From contig JAEXBS010000043.1 in NCBI GenBank assembly GCA_023393915.1, positions 1 to 64,000 on the forward strand: 64,000 nt of DNA. Direction: 5' to 3'. Positions 17,542 through 26,385 of the stretch are shown here, one piece after another. The notes below the pieces were generated by a model, which ran no database searches, was not told the origin of the DNA, and was given only the letters and a program-made list of their open reading frames with translations. Origin of the DNA: Bacteroidota bacterium. GTDB taxonomy: Bacteria; Bacteroidota; Bacteroidia; Flavobacteriales; Weeksellaceae. The position numbers and the translations under genes are program-made. Each line of letters begins with the position of its first letter. Positions within the stretch are counted from its first letter, which is position 1.

Positions 17542-18594
17542 TTAGAAAAGAATAGCCTGTTCTAATTCTAAAAGTTTTTGTTTCCTCCAAATGCCGCCAC
17601 CGTATCCGGTTAACTTCCCATCGCTCCCAATGACTCTGTGACAAGGAACCAGAATGGATATTTTATTTAAACCATTGGCATTAGCCACCGCTCTTACCGC
17701 AGAAGGTTTATCAATCATTTGAGCCTGCTGCTGATAGGAACGTGTTGATCCGTAAGGAATAGTTAAGAGCTGGTTCCATACCGTTTTTTGAAAATCCGTT
17801 CCAATGTAATCCAAGGGAACCGAAAATTCTTTTAACTCACCTAAAAAATAAGCCTTGAGTTCCTTTTCTAAAAGATCGAAGTAAGCATGCTCTCCCACAA
17901 TAATCGTGGAATCGTAATGCTTTGCAATCAATTTTAGTTCTGTGGGTAAGCTTTTTCTATCGGAGTATTCTAAAAGACAAATGCCTTTATCGGATGCCAC
18001 CGCCATCATAGTTCCTAGTGGCGTTTCAATCCTTTTCAAATTCAGAACTTTTTCTTGAGAAGCATTTTTAGGCGAGACCCCAAAAACGGATTTAAAAGAT
18101 TCAGAAAAACCACTTACACTTTCAAACCCACTTTCTAATGCGGTATCTAGAACGCCTTCTCCAGAAGTTAATTTTTTAAATGCGGTATTGAGTTTGAACA
18201 TTCTAGAAAAACTATGAAACGTCATCCCGTGGTGCTTTAAAAACCAACGTCGTACGGTAGAGGGATCCAGTCCCCTATCTCTTAAGTCTTGCTCCTTGAT
18301 TTTAAGTGAAGGCTCCGCTTGTAAATCTTGTAATAGCTTAGAAATCGCCGGAGGTGTTTGATCCGGATTCTCTAAAGGTCGGCAGGTCTTACAGGGGCGA
18401 AACCCTTTTTGCATCGCCGCTTGTGGGGTAGAAAAAAACTCCACATTTTCTTTCTTGGGTTTTCTGGCCCGACAAGTCGGCCTACAGAAAATACCTGTGG
18501 TTTTCACCCCCATCCAAAACACCCCTTCAAACTGAGGATCTTTGTTAAAACTGGCCTGATACATCGTATCAAAAGAAAGGGTTTTAAAATTCAT
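17542..18594 (-). CDS. ada: Bifunctional Ada: DNA alkylation repair and transcription regulator
   Basis: A 350-aa protein with three parts in the order of E. coli Ada. The N-terminal Zn domain takes methyl groups from phosphotriesters (C37, C41, C68, C71 in FCRPTC and PCKTCRP). An AraC-type HTH follows (about 85-175, with SFESVSGFSESFKSVFGVSP). The C-terminal O6-methylguanine methyltransferase has its acceptor Cys in VPCHRVIGSDG (C318). The Met at 18615 lies inside the -7 element at 18613-18620, so the start at 18594 is preferred. Probably autoregulated after methylation, as known for Ada. Confidence 0.93.
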   Translation of the reverse strand: MNFKTLSFDTMYQASFNKDPQFEGVFWMGVKTTGIFCRPTCRARKPKKENVEFFSTPQAAMQKGFRPCKTCRPLENPDQTPPAISKLLQDLQAEPSLKIKEQDLRDRGLDPSTVRRWFLKHHGMTFHSFSRMFKLNTAFKKLTSGEGVLDTALESGFESVSGFSESFKSVFGVSPKNASQEKVLNLKRIETPLGTMMAVASDKGICLLEYSDRKSLPTELKLIAKHYDSTIIVGEHAYFDLLEKELKAYFLGELKEFSVPLDYIGTDFQKTVWNQLLTIPYGSTRSYQQQAQMIDKPSAVRAVANANGLNKISILVPCHRVIGSDGKLTGYGGGIWRKQKLLELEQAILF

Positions 18595-18612
18595 AGACGA
18601 AATAATTTCTGA

Positions 18613-18644
18613 CAAAAGTACCGGCCAATAACCAAAGAAAACAA
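18613..18644 (-). promoter_or_regulatory. ada promoter
   Basis: TACTTTTG (18613-18620, minus) preceded by TTG (18642-18644) with a 21-nt spacer. The expected transcription start is about 12 nt before the ATG at 18594. Confidence 0.65.
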
Positions 18645-18669
18645 CCGAAATTCCGGCAAGTATTTTTTT

Positions 18670-19263
18670 TTACTTCTTGGAAGGGGCTCGCTCAATGGTC
18701 CTAATCTCTGTTAGTTTCTCTTGTATCTGTTTCGTTTTATTTTGGTCAAAAACTTCAATAGGAACACTTACCTCTGTATTCTCCCAAGAAATAACTAAAT
18801 GCGTCTGGAAAGGAGACTGAGGAATCAGCTCCATATTGTACCATTCCACTTTTGAGGAAAGTTGCTTTGCCCCAGCATTTACGCGAAGAAAATCTTTTGC
18901 CTCATCGTACTGCGTTCCCCAACTTTGCGAGTCTTTGCTTAAAATTAAAGTCCACTGGTCTTTCTCAGGAATGGCAAAAAGACCGTAAGTTCCACTAGGA
19001 ACCTCTGCTCCCCCAAACAGGACCTTTTCTTTAAAGGTGATTTTCGTTGAAGAGTTAGCTCCTGCGCGCCATACCTTTCCGTAAGGCACAAGCTCGCCAA
19101 ATACTTTCCTTCCCTTAACTCCTGGCTTACCGTAATCGATGGTAATGGAGGACAAAGAAAATTGCTGCGTAAGGGTGGCTCTAGGACTTTCTGCAGGTAG
19201 CGTATACTGGGAAAAGCCTAAAGTAAATAGTCCTAGTAAAAGAAGAGAGAATATTTTTTTCAT
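18670..19263 (-). CDS. DUF2911 secreted protein
   Basis: A 197-aa protein with a clear signal peptide (MKKIFSLLLLGLFTLGFSQ) and one DUF2911 domain, common in Bacteroidota and of unknown function. Family features seen are RATLTQQFSLSSITIDYGKPGVKGR, the VWRAGANSSTKITF segment and the strand WTLILSKDSQSWGTQYD. It is exported to the periplasm or beyond; lack of a lipobox argues against a lipoprotein. It stands between the pyrimidine operon terminator and ada and likely has its own promoter. Confidence 0.85.
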   Translation of the reverse strand: MKKIFSLLLLGLFTLGFSQYTLPAESPRATLTQQFSLSSITIDYGKPGVKGRKVFGELVPYGKVWRAGANSSTKITFKEKVLFGGAEVPSGTYGLFAIPEKDQWTLILSKDSQSWGTQYDEAKDFLRVNAGAKQLSSKVEWYNMELIPQSPFQTHLVISWENTEVSVPIEVFDQNKTKQIQEKLTEIRTIERAPSKK

Positions 19264-19289
19264 AATGCAATATTTTGTTGGACCTAAAG

Positions 19290-19328
19290 TTATGAAAAAA
19301 GCGGCCCTTTTATTAAAAAGACCGCTTG
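19290..19328 (-). terminator. Terminator after carB
   Basis: On the minus strand AAGCGG-T-CTTTTT pairs with AAAAGG-GCCGCTT across a short loop and runs into T6, about 33 bp after the carB stop. Confidence 0.75.
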
Positions 19329-19360
19329 ATTTTATACTGCAAATTCTTTTTTAAGAAGTT

Positions 19361-22300
19361 TTACATCGGTTGCATTTTAAAACTCATACTTTCAATAACC
19401 TTTAGAATCGCCTCTACGGTATCCATTGAAGTTAGACAAGGAACTCCGTTCTCTACACTCATTCTACGGATCTGGAATCCATCGCGCTCGGCTTGTTTCC
19501 CTTTCGTAGTAGTGTTCACAACGTATTGAACTTTACCTTTTTGAATTAGGTCAATCAAGTTCACATCTTCCTCTCCAATTTTGTACCCGATTTTCACAGG
19601 AATCCCATGGTTTTCGAAGTATTTAGCTGTCCCTTCTGTTGCCCAAATTCTAAAGCCCACTTCATGAAAACGCTTGGCAAACTCAGCAGCTTCTTCTTTA
19701 TGTTTGTCTGCTACTGTAAAGAGAATCGATCCGTGAAGCGGAAGTTTTCTACCCGCAGCGATAAAGCCTTTGTAAAGGGCTTTTTCTAAGGTCGTATCTT
19801 TCCCCATCACTTCACCTGTAGATTTCATTTCCGGTCCTAGAGAAGTATCCACTTTTGTTAGTTTAGAGAAGGAGAACACAGGAACTTTCACAAAGACTCC
19901 TTCTTGCTCTTTTACTAGTCCCGTAGAGTATCCAAGGTCTTTTAATTTCTGACCTAAAATAACTTTCGTTGCGAGATTGGCCATCGGCACCTCGGTAATT
20001 TTAGAAAGGAATGGTACTGTACGTGAAGAGCGAGGATTCACTTCAATCACATAAACTTGGTCTTCAAAAAGGACGTACTGAATGTTCATTAGCCCAACCA
20101 CTCCTAAACCTAAAGCAAGTTTCTCTGTATATTCTACTAACTGCGCTAAGCAATGTTCTTTAATGTTCTGTGGAGGGTAAACCGCAATAGAGTCTCCAGA
20201 GTGGACTCCTGCCCTCTCAATGTGCTCCATAATACCAGGAATCACAACGGTTTCTCCATCACAGATGGCATCCACTTCCACTTCTTTTCCGATCATGTAC
20301 TTATCTACTAAGACCGGATGTTCTGGACTGGCCTCCACTGCATTTTCCATATAATGAGCGAGTTCCTCTTCGGTATACACAATTTCCATTGCACGTCCAC
20401 CCAATACGTAACTTGGACGAACCAGTACAGGATATCCAATTTCGTTTGCAATTTCAATGGCTCCTTCTTTTGAAAAAGAAGTTTGTCCTTTGGGTTGTGG
20501 AATTCCAAGTTCTTGAAGTGCTTTTTCGAACTTATCTCGGTTTTCTGCGCGGTCTAGATCTTCTAAGCTTGTTCCAAGGATTGCTACTCCATGAGCAGCT
20601 AGCTTGTCCGCTAGGTTGATTGCTGTTTGACCCCCGAATTGTACGATTACCCCTTTAGGCTGTTCCAGTTCAATAATGTTCATCACATCTTCCTCGGTAA
20701 GCGGCTCAAAATAAAGTTTGTCTGAGATAGAGAAATCAGTAGAAACCGTTTCGGGATTGTTATTGATAATAATCGCTTCGTAGCCCATTTGCTTAATGGC
20801 CCAAACACTGTGTACAGTCGCGTAATCGAATTCAACCCCTTGTCCAATACGGATCGGTCCTGATCCTAGTACAATGATCTTATCTTTTTCAGAGCGAACA
20901 CTTTCGTTTTCCTCTTCGTAGGTTCCATAAAAATACGGAGTGGAGCTTTCAAATTCAGCGGCGCAGGTATCTACCATTTTGTACACCGGCATAATCCCTG
21001 AGGATTTTCTAAGTTCAAAGATTTCTCTTTGAGTTTGTCCCCAAAGGAAGGCTAAGTTTTTATCAGAAAACCCTAATCTTTTAGCTTCTCTCAGCACCTC
21101 TAAATCTCCTTTGGACTCAGCAATTACTTTTTCAAAATCGACTAATTTCTTCAGTTTCCAAATAAAGAACTCATCGATTTTAGTCCATTCTACGATTTGT
21201 TTCCAATCGTAGCCGCGACGAAGGGCCTCTCCTATGATAAAGAGTCTTTCATCGTCACAGACTTTAAGACGCTTTTCTATAAGTTCATCGGTAAGAAGTT
21301 TTGCCTGTTTCTCTTTTAACCCTAAGTGACGGATTCCTGTTTCTAGGGAACGAATAGCTTTTTGAATACTTTCTTCAAAATTTCTTCCAATGGCCATCAC
21401 CTCTCCTGTCGCTTTCATTTGGGTTGAGAGTCTTCGATCGGCCGTTTCAAATTTATCGAATGGGAAACGAGGGATCTTCGTTACTACATAGTCAAGTGCC
21501 GGTTCAAAGCAAGCGTAAGTTTTTCCCGTCACTGGATTGAGCATTTCATCGAGTGTGAGTCCTACAGCAATTTTAGCCGCTAGTTTGGCAATAGGATATC
21601 CTGTTGCCTTACTTGCCAGTGCAGAAGAGCGAGAAACTCTTGGGTTTACTTCAATAATATAATATTTGAAGGAATAAGGATCTAGTGCCAACTGCACGTT
21701 ACATCCCCCTTCAATTCCTAAAGCGCGAATAATCTTTAAAGACGCATTTCTTAAGAGCTGGTACTCTCGATCCGAAAGGGTTTGAGAAGGAGCCACTACA
21801 ATGGAGTCTCCCGTATGTACTCCTACGGGATCAATGTTTTCCATATTACAAACGACAATCGCATTGTCGTTTTGGTCGCGCATTACTTCGTATTCGATTT
21901 CTTTGTATCCTGCGATAGAACGCTCGATCAAGCATTGGGTTACCGGGGAATGCTTAAGACCTAGTTCTGCAATTTCTTTTAATTGGGTTTCGTTTTCAGC
22001 GATACCTCCACCGGTACCTCCCATAGTAAAGGCAGGACGTACAATTACAGGATACCCAATAGAGTTAGCAAAATTTAGCGCACCCTCTACTGTGTTTACA
22101 ATATCACTTTCTGGAACCGGTTCGTTTAGCTCGTTCATAAGCTCGCGGAAAAGGTCGCGGTCTTCCGCCTGATTGATGGCAGAGAGTTTGGTACCTAAAA
22201 CCTCCACTTCACATTCTTCTAATATTCCAGATTTCTCTAGTTCAATGGCCATGTTAAGACCGATTTGACCTCCTAAAGTAGGAAGCAAGGCGTCAGGTCT

Positions 22301-22540
22301 TTCTTTGCGAATAATATGACTGACAAAAGGAAGGGAGATCGGTTCAATGTAAACTTTATCAGCGATCTCTACATCGGTCATAATCGTAGCGGGATTGGAG
22401 TTGATAAGTATCACTCGGTACCCTTCCTCTTTTAGTGCGAGACAGGCCTGAGTTCCTGCATAATCAAATTCGGCCGCTTGACCTATAATAATGGGTCCTG
22501 ACCCAATAACTAAAATTGTTTTTATATCGGTTCTCTTCAT
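19361..22540 (-). CDS. carB: Carbamoyl-phosphate synthase, large subunit
   Basis: A 1059-aa enzyme of standard length that makes carbamoyl phosphate from bicarbonate, ATP and ammonia delivered by CarA; it feeds pyrimidine and arginine synthesis. Two homologous ATP-grasp halves are visible: LVIGSGPIIIGQAAEFDYAG at the start and the matching VLGSGPIRIGQGVEFDYAT near residue 560, each with GGTGGG- or GGRAMEI-type loops and an E-x-N-P-R metal site (EVNPRVSRSSALASKATGYP; EVNPRSSRTVPFLSK). The last 130 residues form the MGS-like allosteric domain. Gene start is 2 bp after the carA stop. Confidence 0.97.
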   Translation of the reverse strand: MKRTDIKTILVIGSGPIIIGQAAEFDYAGTQACLALKEEGYRVILINSNPATIMTDVEIADKVYIEPISLPFVSHIIRKERPDALLPTLGGQIGLNMAIELEKSGILEECEVEVLGTKLSAINQAEDRDLFRELMNELNEPVPESDIVNTVEGALNFANSIGYPVIVRPAFTMGGTGGGIAENETQLKEIAELGLKHSPVTQCLIERSIAGYKEIEYEVMRDQNDNAIVVCNMENIDPVGVHTGDSIVVAPSQTLSDREYQLLRNASLKIIRALGIEGGCNVQLALDPYSFKYYIIEVNPRVSRSSALASKATGYPIAKLAAKIAVGLTLDEMLNPVTGKTYACFEPALDYVVTKIPRFPFDKFETADRRLSTQMKATGEVMAIGRNFEESIQKAIRSLETGIRHLGLKEKQAKLLTDELIEKRLKVCDDERLFIIGEALRRGYDWKQIVEWTKIDEFFIWKLKKLVDFEKVIAESKGDLEVLREAKRLGFSDKNLAFLWGQTQREIFELRKSSGIMPVYKMVDTCAAEFESSTPYFYGTYEEENESVRSEKDKIIVLGSGPIRIGQGVEFDYATVHSVWAIKQMGYEAIIINNNPETVSTDFSISDKLYFEPLTEEDVMNIIELEQPKGVIVQFGGQTAINLADKLAAHGVAILGTSLEDLDRAENRDKFEKALQELGIPQPKGQTSFSKEGAIEIANEIGYPVLVRPSYVLGGRAMEIVYTEEELAHYMENAVEASPEHPVLVDKYMIGKEVEVDAICDGETVVIPGIMEHIERAGVHSGDSIAVYPPQNIKEHCLAQLVEYTEKLALGLGVVGLMNIQYVLFEDQVYVIEVNPRSSRTVPFLSKITEVPMANLATKVILGQKLKDLGYSTGLVKEQEGVFVKVPVFSFSKLTKVDTSLGPEMKSTGEVMGKDTTLEKALYKGFIAAGRKLPLHGSILFTVADKHKEEAAEFAKRFHEVGFRIWATEGTAKYFENHGIPVKIGYKIGEEDVNLIDLIQKGKVQYVVNTTTKGKQAERDGFQIRRMSVENGVPCLTSMDTVEAILKVIESMSFKMQPM

Positions 22541-22542
22541 TT

Positions 22543-23640
22543 CTAGTTTTGTGCTTTGCTTTTAAAATCTTCCATTAGAGTAATAAACTCATCAAACAAA
22601 TAATTGGCATCCTCTGGTCCAGGACTAGCCTCTGGATGGTATTGAACAGAGAAGCAAGGATGAATTTTGTGCTTTACTCCTTCATTGGTTCTATCGTTTA
22701 GTGCAATGTGAGTCTCAATCAAATCCGTTGATTCTAAACTTTTAGAATCAACCGCATACCCGTGATTTTGAGAAGTGATTGCAACTTTGTTTCTTTCCAA
22801 ATCCAAAACCGGATGGTTTCCTCCTCTGTGTCCAAATTTCAATTTGAATGTTTTGGCTCCGCAAGCTATTGAAATCAATTGGTGTCCTAAACAGATTCCA
22901 AAAATCGGAAGCTTGCCTAAAATCCCTTGGATCATTTCCACCGCTCCTTTCACCTCTGTCGGATCTCCAGGTCCGTTGGAAAGCATTACACCGTCTGGGT
23001 TAAGTAATAGGATTTCTTCTGCTGTCGTGTCTTGAGAAACCACTACAATGTCGCAGTCTCTTTGAGAAAGCTCTCGAATGATCCCCAGTTTGCTTCCAAA
23101 ATCCACCAGTACTACTTTGTGGCCTCTTCCAGGCGCTGCGTAAGAAGTTTTTGTGGAAACTTGAGCTACTGAATCTTTAGGAAGTTCTAAAGCTTTTAGC
23201 TCCTTCACCACTTCTTCTACATCCCTATCTCTAGCAACGATTTTACCTTTAACGGTACCTTTATCACGAATAAGTCGAGTAAGTCTCCTAGTATCAATTC
23301 CCTGAATTCCTACAATTCCCTTAGATTTTAAAAGTTCATCTAAAGACATTTGACTTCTAAAATTGGAAGGATAATCACAGAGTTCTTTTACAATCAATCC
23401 TTTAATGGAAGGCTCCATGGACTCAAAATCGTCTCGGTTGATTCCGTAATTTCCAATGAGTGGATAGGTCATAGCCACTAATTGGCCTGCGTAGGAAGGA
23501 TCGGAAAGCAGTTCTTGGTAACCGGTCATCCCAGTATTGAATACTACTTCTCCCTCACAAAGCTCTTGGGCACCAAAGCCCTCTCCTAAAAATACCTCAC
23601 CGGATTCTAATACTAATTTCTTTTTCATTTTTTCACTCAA
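22543..23640 (-). CDS. carA: Carbamoyl-phosphate synthase, small (glutaminase) subunit
   Basis: A 365-aa glutamine amidotransferase that hydrolyses glutamine and channels ammonia to CarB. The N-terminal CPSase domain holds VFNTGMTGYQELLSDPSY; the class I glutaminase domain holds the nucleophile in FGICLGHQLISIA and the His-Glu pair in SVQYHPEASPGPED. MKKKLVL, four codons after the annotated Met, is an equally good start. It is separated from pyrB by a hairpin terminator (23687-23712), so carAB may be partly independent of pyrB, and it abuts carB. Confidence 0.96.
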   Translation of the reverse strand: MSEKMKKKLVLESGEVFLGEGFGAQELCEGEVVFNTGMTGYQELLSDPSYAGQLVAMTYPLIGNYGINRDDFESMEPSIKGLIVKELCDYPSNFRSQMSLDELLKSKGIVGIQGIDTRRLTRLIRDKGTVKGKIVARDRDVEEVVKELKALELPKDSVAQVSTKTSYAAPGRGHKVVLVDFGSKLGIIRELSQRDCDIVVVSQDTTAEEILLLNPDGVMLSNGPGDPTEVKGAVEMIQGILGKLPIFGICLGHQLISIACGAKTFKLKFGHRGGNHPVLDLERNKVAITSQNHGYAVDSKSLESTDLIETHIALNDRTNEGVKHKIHPCFSVQYHPEASPGPEDANYLFDEFITLMEDFKSKAQN

Positions 23641-23686
23641 CTTATACGTAGGGTTTTTGCTTTCTTATAATTATTCTCAAAGGGTT

Positions 23687-23712
23687 GAAAAAAAATGGGC
23701 TAATTGCCCATT
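23687..23712 (-). terminator. Terminator between pyrB and carA
   Basis: AATGGGC/GCCCATT stem (23694-23700 with 23706-23712) with a 5-nt loop and eight T downstream on the minus strand, directly after the pyrB stop at 23716. It would end or lower transcription into carAB. Confidence 0.75.
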
Positions 23713-23715
23713 GAT

Positions 23716-24615
23716 TTAATTCAATTCCTCAAATTCGATTCCTCTTGATTCCAAAGCATCCTTCAAAATAGCCATCCGGGTAAAAACCCCGTTTTCTATT
23801 TGTTTAAATATTCTTGATTTTGGAGATTCAACCAGCTCGGATTCAATCTCTACTCCTCGATTTACAGGACCAGGATGCATAATGATTGACTCTGGTTTCA
23901 TCATGTTCACTCGCTCCTTAGTTAGACCGTATTTACTAAGGTATTCGTTCGCTGACATTTTATGTTTTACAGAATGTCTTTCGTGCTGAATACGTAGTAA
24001 TATAAGTACATCTACTTCTTGAATTAGGTGATCAAAATTACGGTAGGTACCGTTCATCATAACACCTTGATCGAACCAATCCTCAGGTCCAGAGAAGTAG
24101 ACCTTAGCTCCAAGTCTTCTCAAGGCATGGGCATCGGAATTAGCTACACGCGAGTGCTTCACATCTCCAACAATTCCTACGGTAAGGCCTTCAAATTTTC
24201 CAAATTCTTGATAAATCGTCATTAAATCAAGTAGACCTTGACTTGGGTGGTGACCCACGCCGTCTCCCGCATTAATAATTGAGATATCTACACTGGAGAG
24301 TTCTTGGTAATAATGATCGTCTGGATGACGAATCACTAGCAAATCCATTCCTGTCGCTTTTAGAGCTCTAACCGTATCTAAAAGCGTTTCTCCTTTATGA
24401 AGGGAACTGGCTTGAATATTAAACGGAACGACTTGGAGTCCCAATTTGCGCTCAGCAATATCAAAGCTCACTGCCGTTCGAGTTGAATTCTCAAAAAACA
24501 AATTGGAAACAAAAACATCTTTTTTCGCCTTAACCTGCTTCCCATTTGAAAAGCCAACGGCCTCGCGAACAATTTTCTCTATATTTTCTTTACTTAAACT
24601 GGATAATTTAAACAT
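23716..24615 (-). CDS. pyrB: Aspartate carbamoyltransferase, catalytic subunit
   Basis: A 299-aa enzyme that joins carbamoyl phosphate and aspartate, the first committed step of pyrimidine synthesis. The carbamoyl-phosphate loop FFENSTRTAVSFD, the HHPSQGLLDLMTIYQ segment and the MHPGPVNRGVEI loop are diagnostic. No pyrI regulatory-subunit gene is nearby, so the enzyme may be the unregulated trimer, with control at the RNA level instead. The gene has an unusual leader of about 135 nt with tandem promoters, a possible short ORF and a terminator (see those entries). Confidence 0.97.
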   Translation of the reverse strand: MFKLSSLSKENIEKIVREAVGFSNGKQVKAKKDVFVSNLFFENSTRTAVSFDIAERKLGLQVVPFNIQASSLHKGETLLDTVRALKATGMDLLVIRHPDDHYYQELSSVDISIINAGDGVGHHPSQGLLDLMTIYQEFGKFEGLTVGIVGDVKHSRVANSDAHALRRLGAKVYFSGPEDWFDQGVMMNGTYRNFDHLIQEVDVLILLRIQHERHSVKHKMSANEYLSKYGLTKERVNMMKPESIIMHPGPVNRGVEIESELVESPKSRIFKQIENGVFTRMAILKDALESRGIEFEELN

Positions 24616-24649
24616 GAGCTTTTAAAAAATTTTCTCCCTAAAATTACAC

Positions 24650-24677
24650 AAAAAAAACGAAGCCCAAAGACTTCGTT
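24650..24677 (-). terminator. Intrinsic terminator (attenuator) in the pyrB leader
   Basis: On the minus strand AACGAAG (24671-24677) pairs with CTTCGTT (24656-24662), followed by seven T. It lies 35 bp before the pyrB start codon and downstream of the pyrB promoters, so it can only act on pyrB leader transcripts. Confidence 0.75.
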
Positions 24678-24681
24678 CCCT

Positions 24682-24750
24682 TTAAAAAATATTCATTTTG
24701 TGGATCTCAAATCCACGATTTTCTACTGCCAAATGTACCGCGTAACACAT
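24682..24750 (-). CDS. Possible 22-residue leader peptide of pyrB
   Basis: An ATG at 24750 opens a 22-codon frame (MCYAVHLAVE... ending HKMNIF) whose TAA stop is 5 nt before the attenuator stem. The ATG is 6 nt after a TACATTTG -7 element, so the mRNA would be leaderless or nearly so. The frame ends in a U-rich stretch. This layout resembles the pyrL leader of enterobacterial pyrBI, where a ribosome close behind RNA polymerase blocks the terminator when UTP is low. No homologue is known to me; the ORF could be chance. Confidence 0.4.
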   Translation of the reverse strand: MCYAVHLAVENRGFEIHKMNIF

Positions 24751-24785
24751 TGGGTGCAAATGTACGATTTTATTTTAAAATTCAA
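24730..24785 (-). promoter_or_regulatory. Tandem pyrB promoters
   Basis: Two TACATTTG -7 elements on the minus strand (24757-24764 and 24730-24737). The upstream one has TTG at 24783-24785 with an 18-nt spacer. The other uses the TTG inside the first -7 element with a 19-nt spacer. Only transcripts from the upstream promoter would include the leader ORF's ATG. Confidence 0.65.
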
Positions 24786-24834
24786 ACTATAAAATTGGTG
24801 ACCCTACAGCTAAACTCCCATTTCTATTCAATAA

Positions 24835-25137
24835 TTGGACTATAAGACTGAACACCAGCATTTTATTAGAACATATTATTGGAAAGATCCCGGTAAGCTA
24901 ATATTCTTAGAAATTGGAAACAAGAGCGTGAAAGAATCTCCTGCAGAAAAATTGCTGACTTCAAGAGAAAAAGAGATCATTGCAATGATCAAACAAGGAA
25001 AAAGCGCAAAAGAGATCTCTAGTTTCCTGCATATTAGTACCTATACGGTAGATACGCACCGACGTAATATTCTAAAAAAACTAGATCTCCATTCGGTTAA
25101 AGATTTAATTGCATTTTCATTTAATAACAACCTCTAG
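24835..25137 (+). pseudogene. N-terminally truncated LuxR-family regulator
   Basis: The frame encodes a complete LuxR-type HTH at its end (LTSREKEIIAMIKQGKSAKEIS ... TVDTHRRNILKKLD) preceded by about 40 residues resembling the end of a sensory domain. There is no ATG before the HTH: the frame follows a TAA at 24832 and can start only at TTG 24835. Full-length flavobacterial relatives have a large N-terminal domain, absent here. The upstream bases are also occupied by the divergent pyrB promoters. It is most likely a remnant, though a stand-alone HTH protein cannot be excluded. Confidence 0.6.
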
Positions 25138-25237
25138 CTTAAGTTGTAACACTTCAATTTCCAAGGACTTATGCGTAGATAGAGCCTTTAGTAAGAGGCA
25201 GAGTTCAACTGGTTACTCAATTTAGAGTTAACCCTTT

Positions 25238-25281
25238 GTAACTTACGTCACACTACATTTTTAGAATTTACGTTTTCTTTG
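25238..25281 (+). promoter_or_regulatory. Operator and promoter of the YeeE-YeeE-Crp operon
   Basis: GTAAC-TTAC-GTCAC (25238-25251), one base off a perfect inverted repeat, lies exactly 22 bp before a TTTCTTTG -7-like element (25274-25281). The same operator with the same spacing is found before the TauE/SafE and MBL-rhodanese genes. The site would be centred near -42, the class II activator position of Crp/Fnr proteins, and this operon encodes such a protein. Confidence 0.65.
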
Positions 25282-25311
25282 CACCGTTTAAAAAATTGAA
25301 ACCCTATAGAT

Positions 25312-25869
25312 ATGGATTGGATCTTACAGCCCTGGCCTTGGTATATAAGTGGCCCTTTAATAGCTATTACAATGTTTACTCTTATTTTCGTGGGTAAGAC
25401 TTTTGGAATGTCCTCCAATTTAAGAACGCTTTGTACTTTATGTGGAGCAGGTAGAACTTGCAACTTCTTCTGTTTTGATTGGAAAGCGCAGCGATGGAAC
25501 TTGCTTGTTATGGCAGGTGCTATTATAGGAGGATTTTTAGCTTCGCAATACCTCTCTAATAATCAAACTCCAGACCTCAATCCTTCAACCATAGAAAGAC
25601 TTAGCACGCTAGGCATAGAATCTGCTGGTGTCGCTTATGTTCCTTCCGAACTGTTCGGAAATGAAGCGTTTTCAAGTCCACAAACTTTACTCTTACTTCT
25701 TTTCGGAGGGCTCTTAGTGGGTTTTGGAGCCCGCTACGCAGGAGGTTGCACTTCTGGACATTCGATTTCGGGAATCAGCAATCTACAACTCCCCTCCTTA
25801 ATTGCAACGCTGGGCTTTTTTATTGGAGGTCTACTAATGGCGCACTTTATCCTTCCCTTCCTTCTTTAA
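25312..25869 (+). CDS. YeeE/YedE-family sulfur-compound transporter, first half-size subunit
   Basis: A 185-aa inner membrane protein with about five hydrophobic segments. It holds the conserved family motif GFGARYAGGCTSGHSISG, whose Cys handles thiosulfate or sulfane sulfur in YeeE proteins, and a Cys-rich loop TLCTLCGAGRTC after the first segments. Long YeeE proteins have two such halves; here the second is a separate gene 90 bp downstream. Import of a reduced sulfur compound is the likely role, supported by the neighbouring persulfide genes. First gene of the Crp-regulated operon. Confidence 0.88.
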   Translation: MDWILQPWPWYISGPLIAITMFTLIFVGKTFGMSSNLRTLCTLCGAGRTCNFFCFDWKAQRWNLLVMAGAIIGGFLASQYLSNNQTPDLNPSTIERLSTLGIESAGVAYVPSELFGNEAFSSPQTLLLLLFGGLLVGFGARYAGGCTSGHSISGISNLQLPSLIATLGFFIGGLLMAHFILPFLL

Positions 25870-25959
25870 TAAATCAAAAGCCTTTATAGCGAAGTAAAGA
25901 ATACTTCTAGAATTTTTCGCTAACCAACTTACTATCCCTTTTATAATTTTAAATCTGTA

Positions 25960-26373
25960 ATGAAAAATATAGTCTATCTACTTATTGGAATCTTTTTTGG
26001 AATCATCATGTATAAATCCGAAGCCGCTTCTTGGTTCAGAATTTATGAAATGTTTCATTTTGAATCTTTTCATATGTTTGGCTTAATGGGATCGGCCGTT
26101 CTCTCTGGAATTATCATTGTTCAAATTATTAAAAGAAAAAAAGTAAAGGACATTAACGGAAATTCCATTGTTATAGCCGATAAAGAGAAAAGTTGGGCTC
26201 GTTACCTTTTTGGAGGCATTCTATTCGGATTGGGTTGGGCGCTTGCGGGCGCTTGTCCGGGTCCAATGTTTGTTTTAGCCGGAGCTGGATTTTTTCCCAT
26301 TTTAGTAGTAATATTAGGTTCCGTACTAGGAACCTGGATTTACGGACTGTTAAAGGATAAATTACCTCATTAA
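25960..26373 (+). CDS. YeeE/YedE-family sulfur-compound transporter, second half-size subunit
   Basis: A 137-aa membrane protein with about four hydrophobic segments and the family motif LGWALAGACPGPMFVLAGAG, which places a conserved Cys in the channel. It is taken to act with the 185-aa protein encoded before it, together corresponding to one full YeeE. The Crp/Fnr regulator gene starts 12 bp downstream, so the three are co-transcribed. DUF6691 is the usual name for this half in Bacteroidota. Confidence 0.87.
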   Translation: MKNIVYLLIGIFFGIIMYKSEAASWFRIYEMFHFESFHMFGLMGSAVLSGIIIVQIIKRKKVKDINGNSIVIADKEKSWARYLFGGILFGLGWALAGACPGPMFVLAGAGFFPILVVILGSVLGTWIYGLLKDKLPH

Positions 26374-26385
26374 AATAGTAATAAA

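Noticed and set aside
24700..24716. GTGGAT/ATCCAC hairpin in the pyrB leader as a PyrR-binding site
   Set aside because: It lacks the conserved PyrR anti-antiterminator sequence; it may still affect RNA polymerase pausing.
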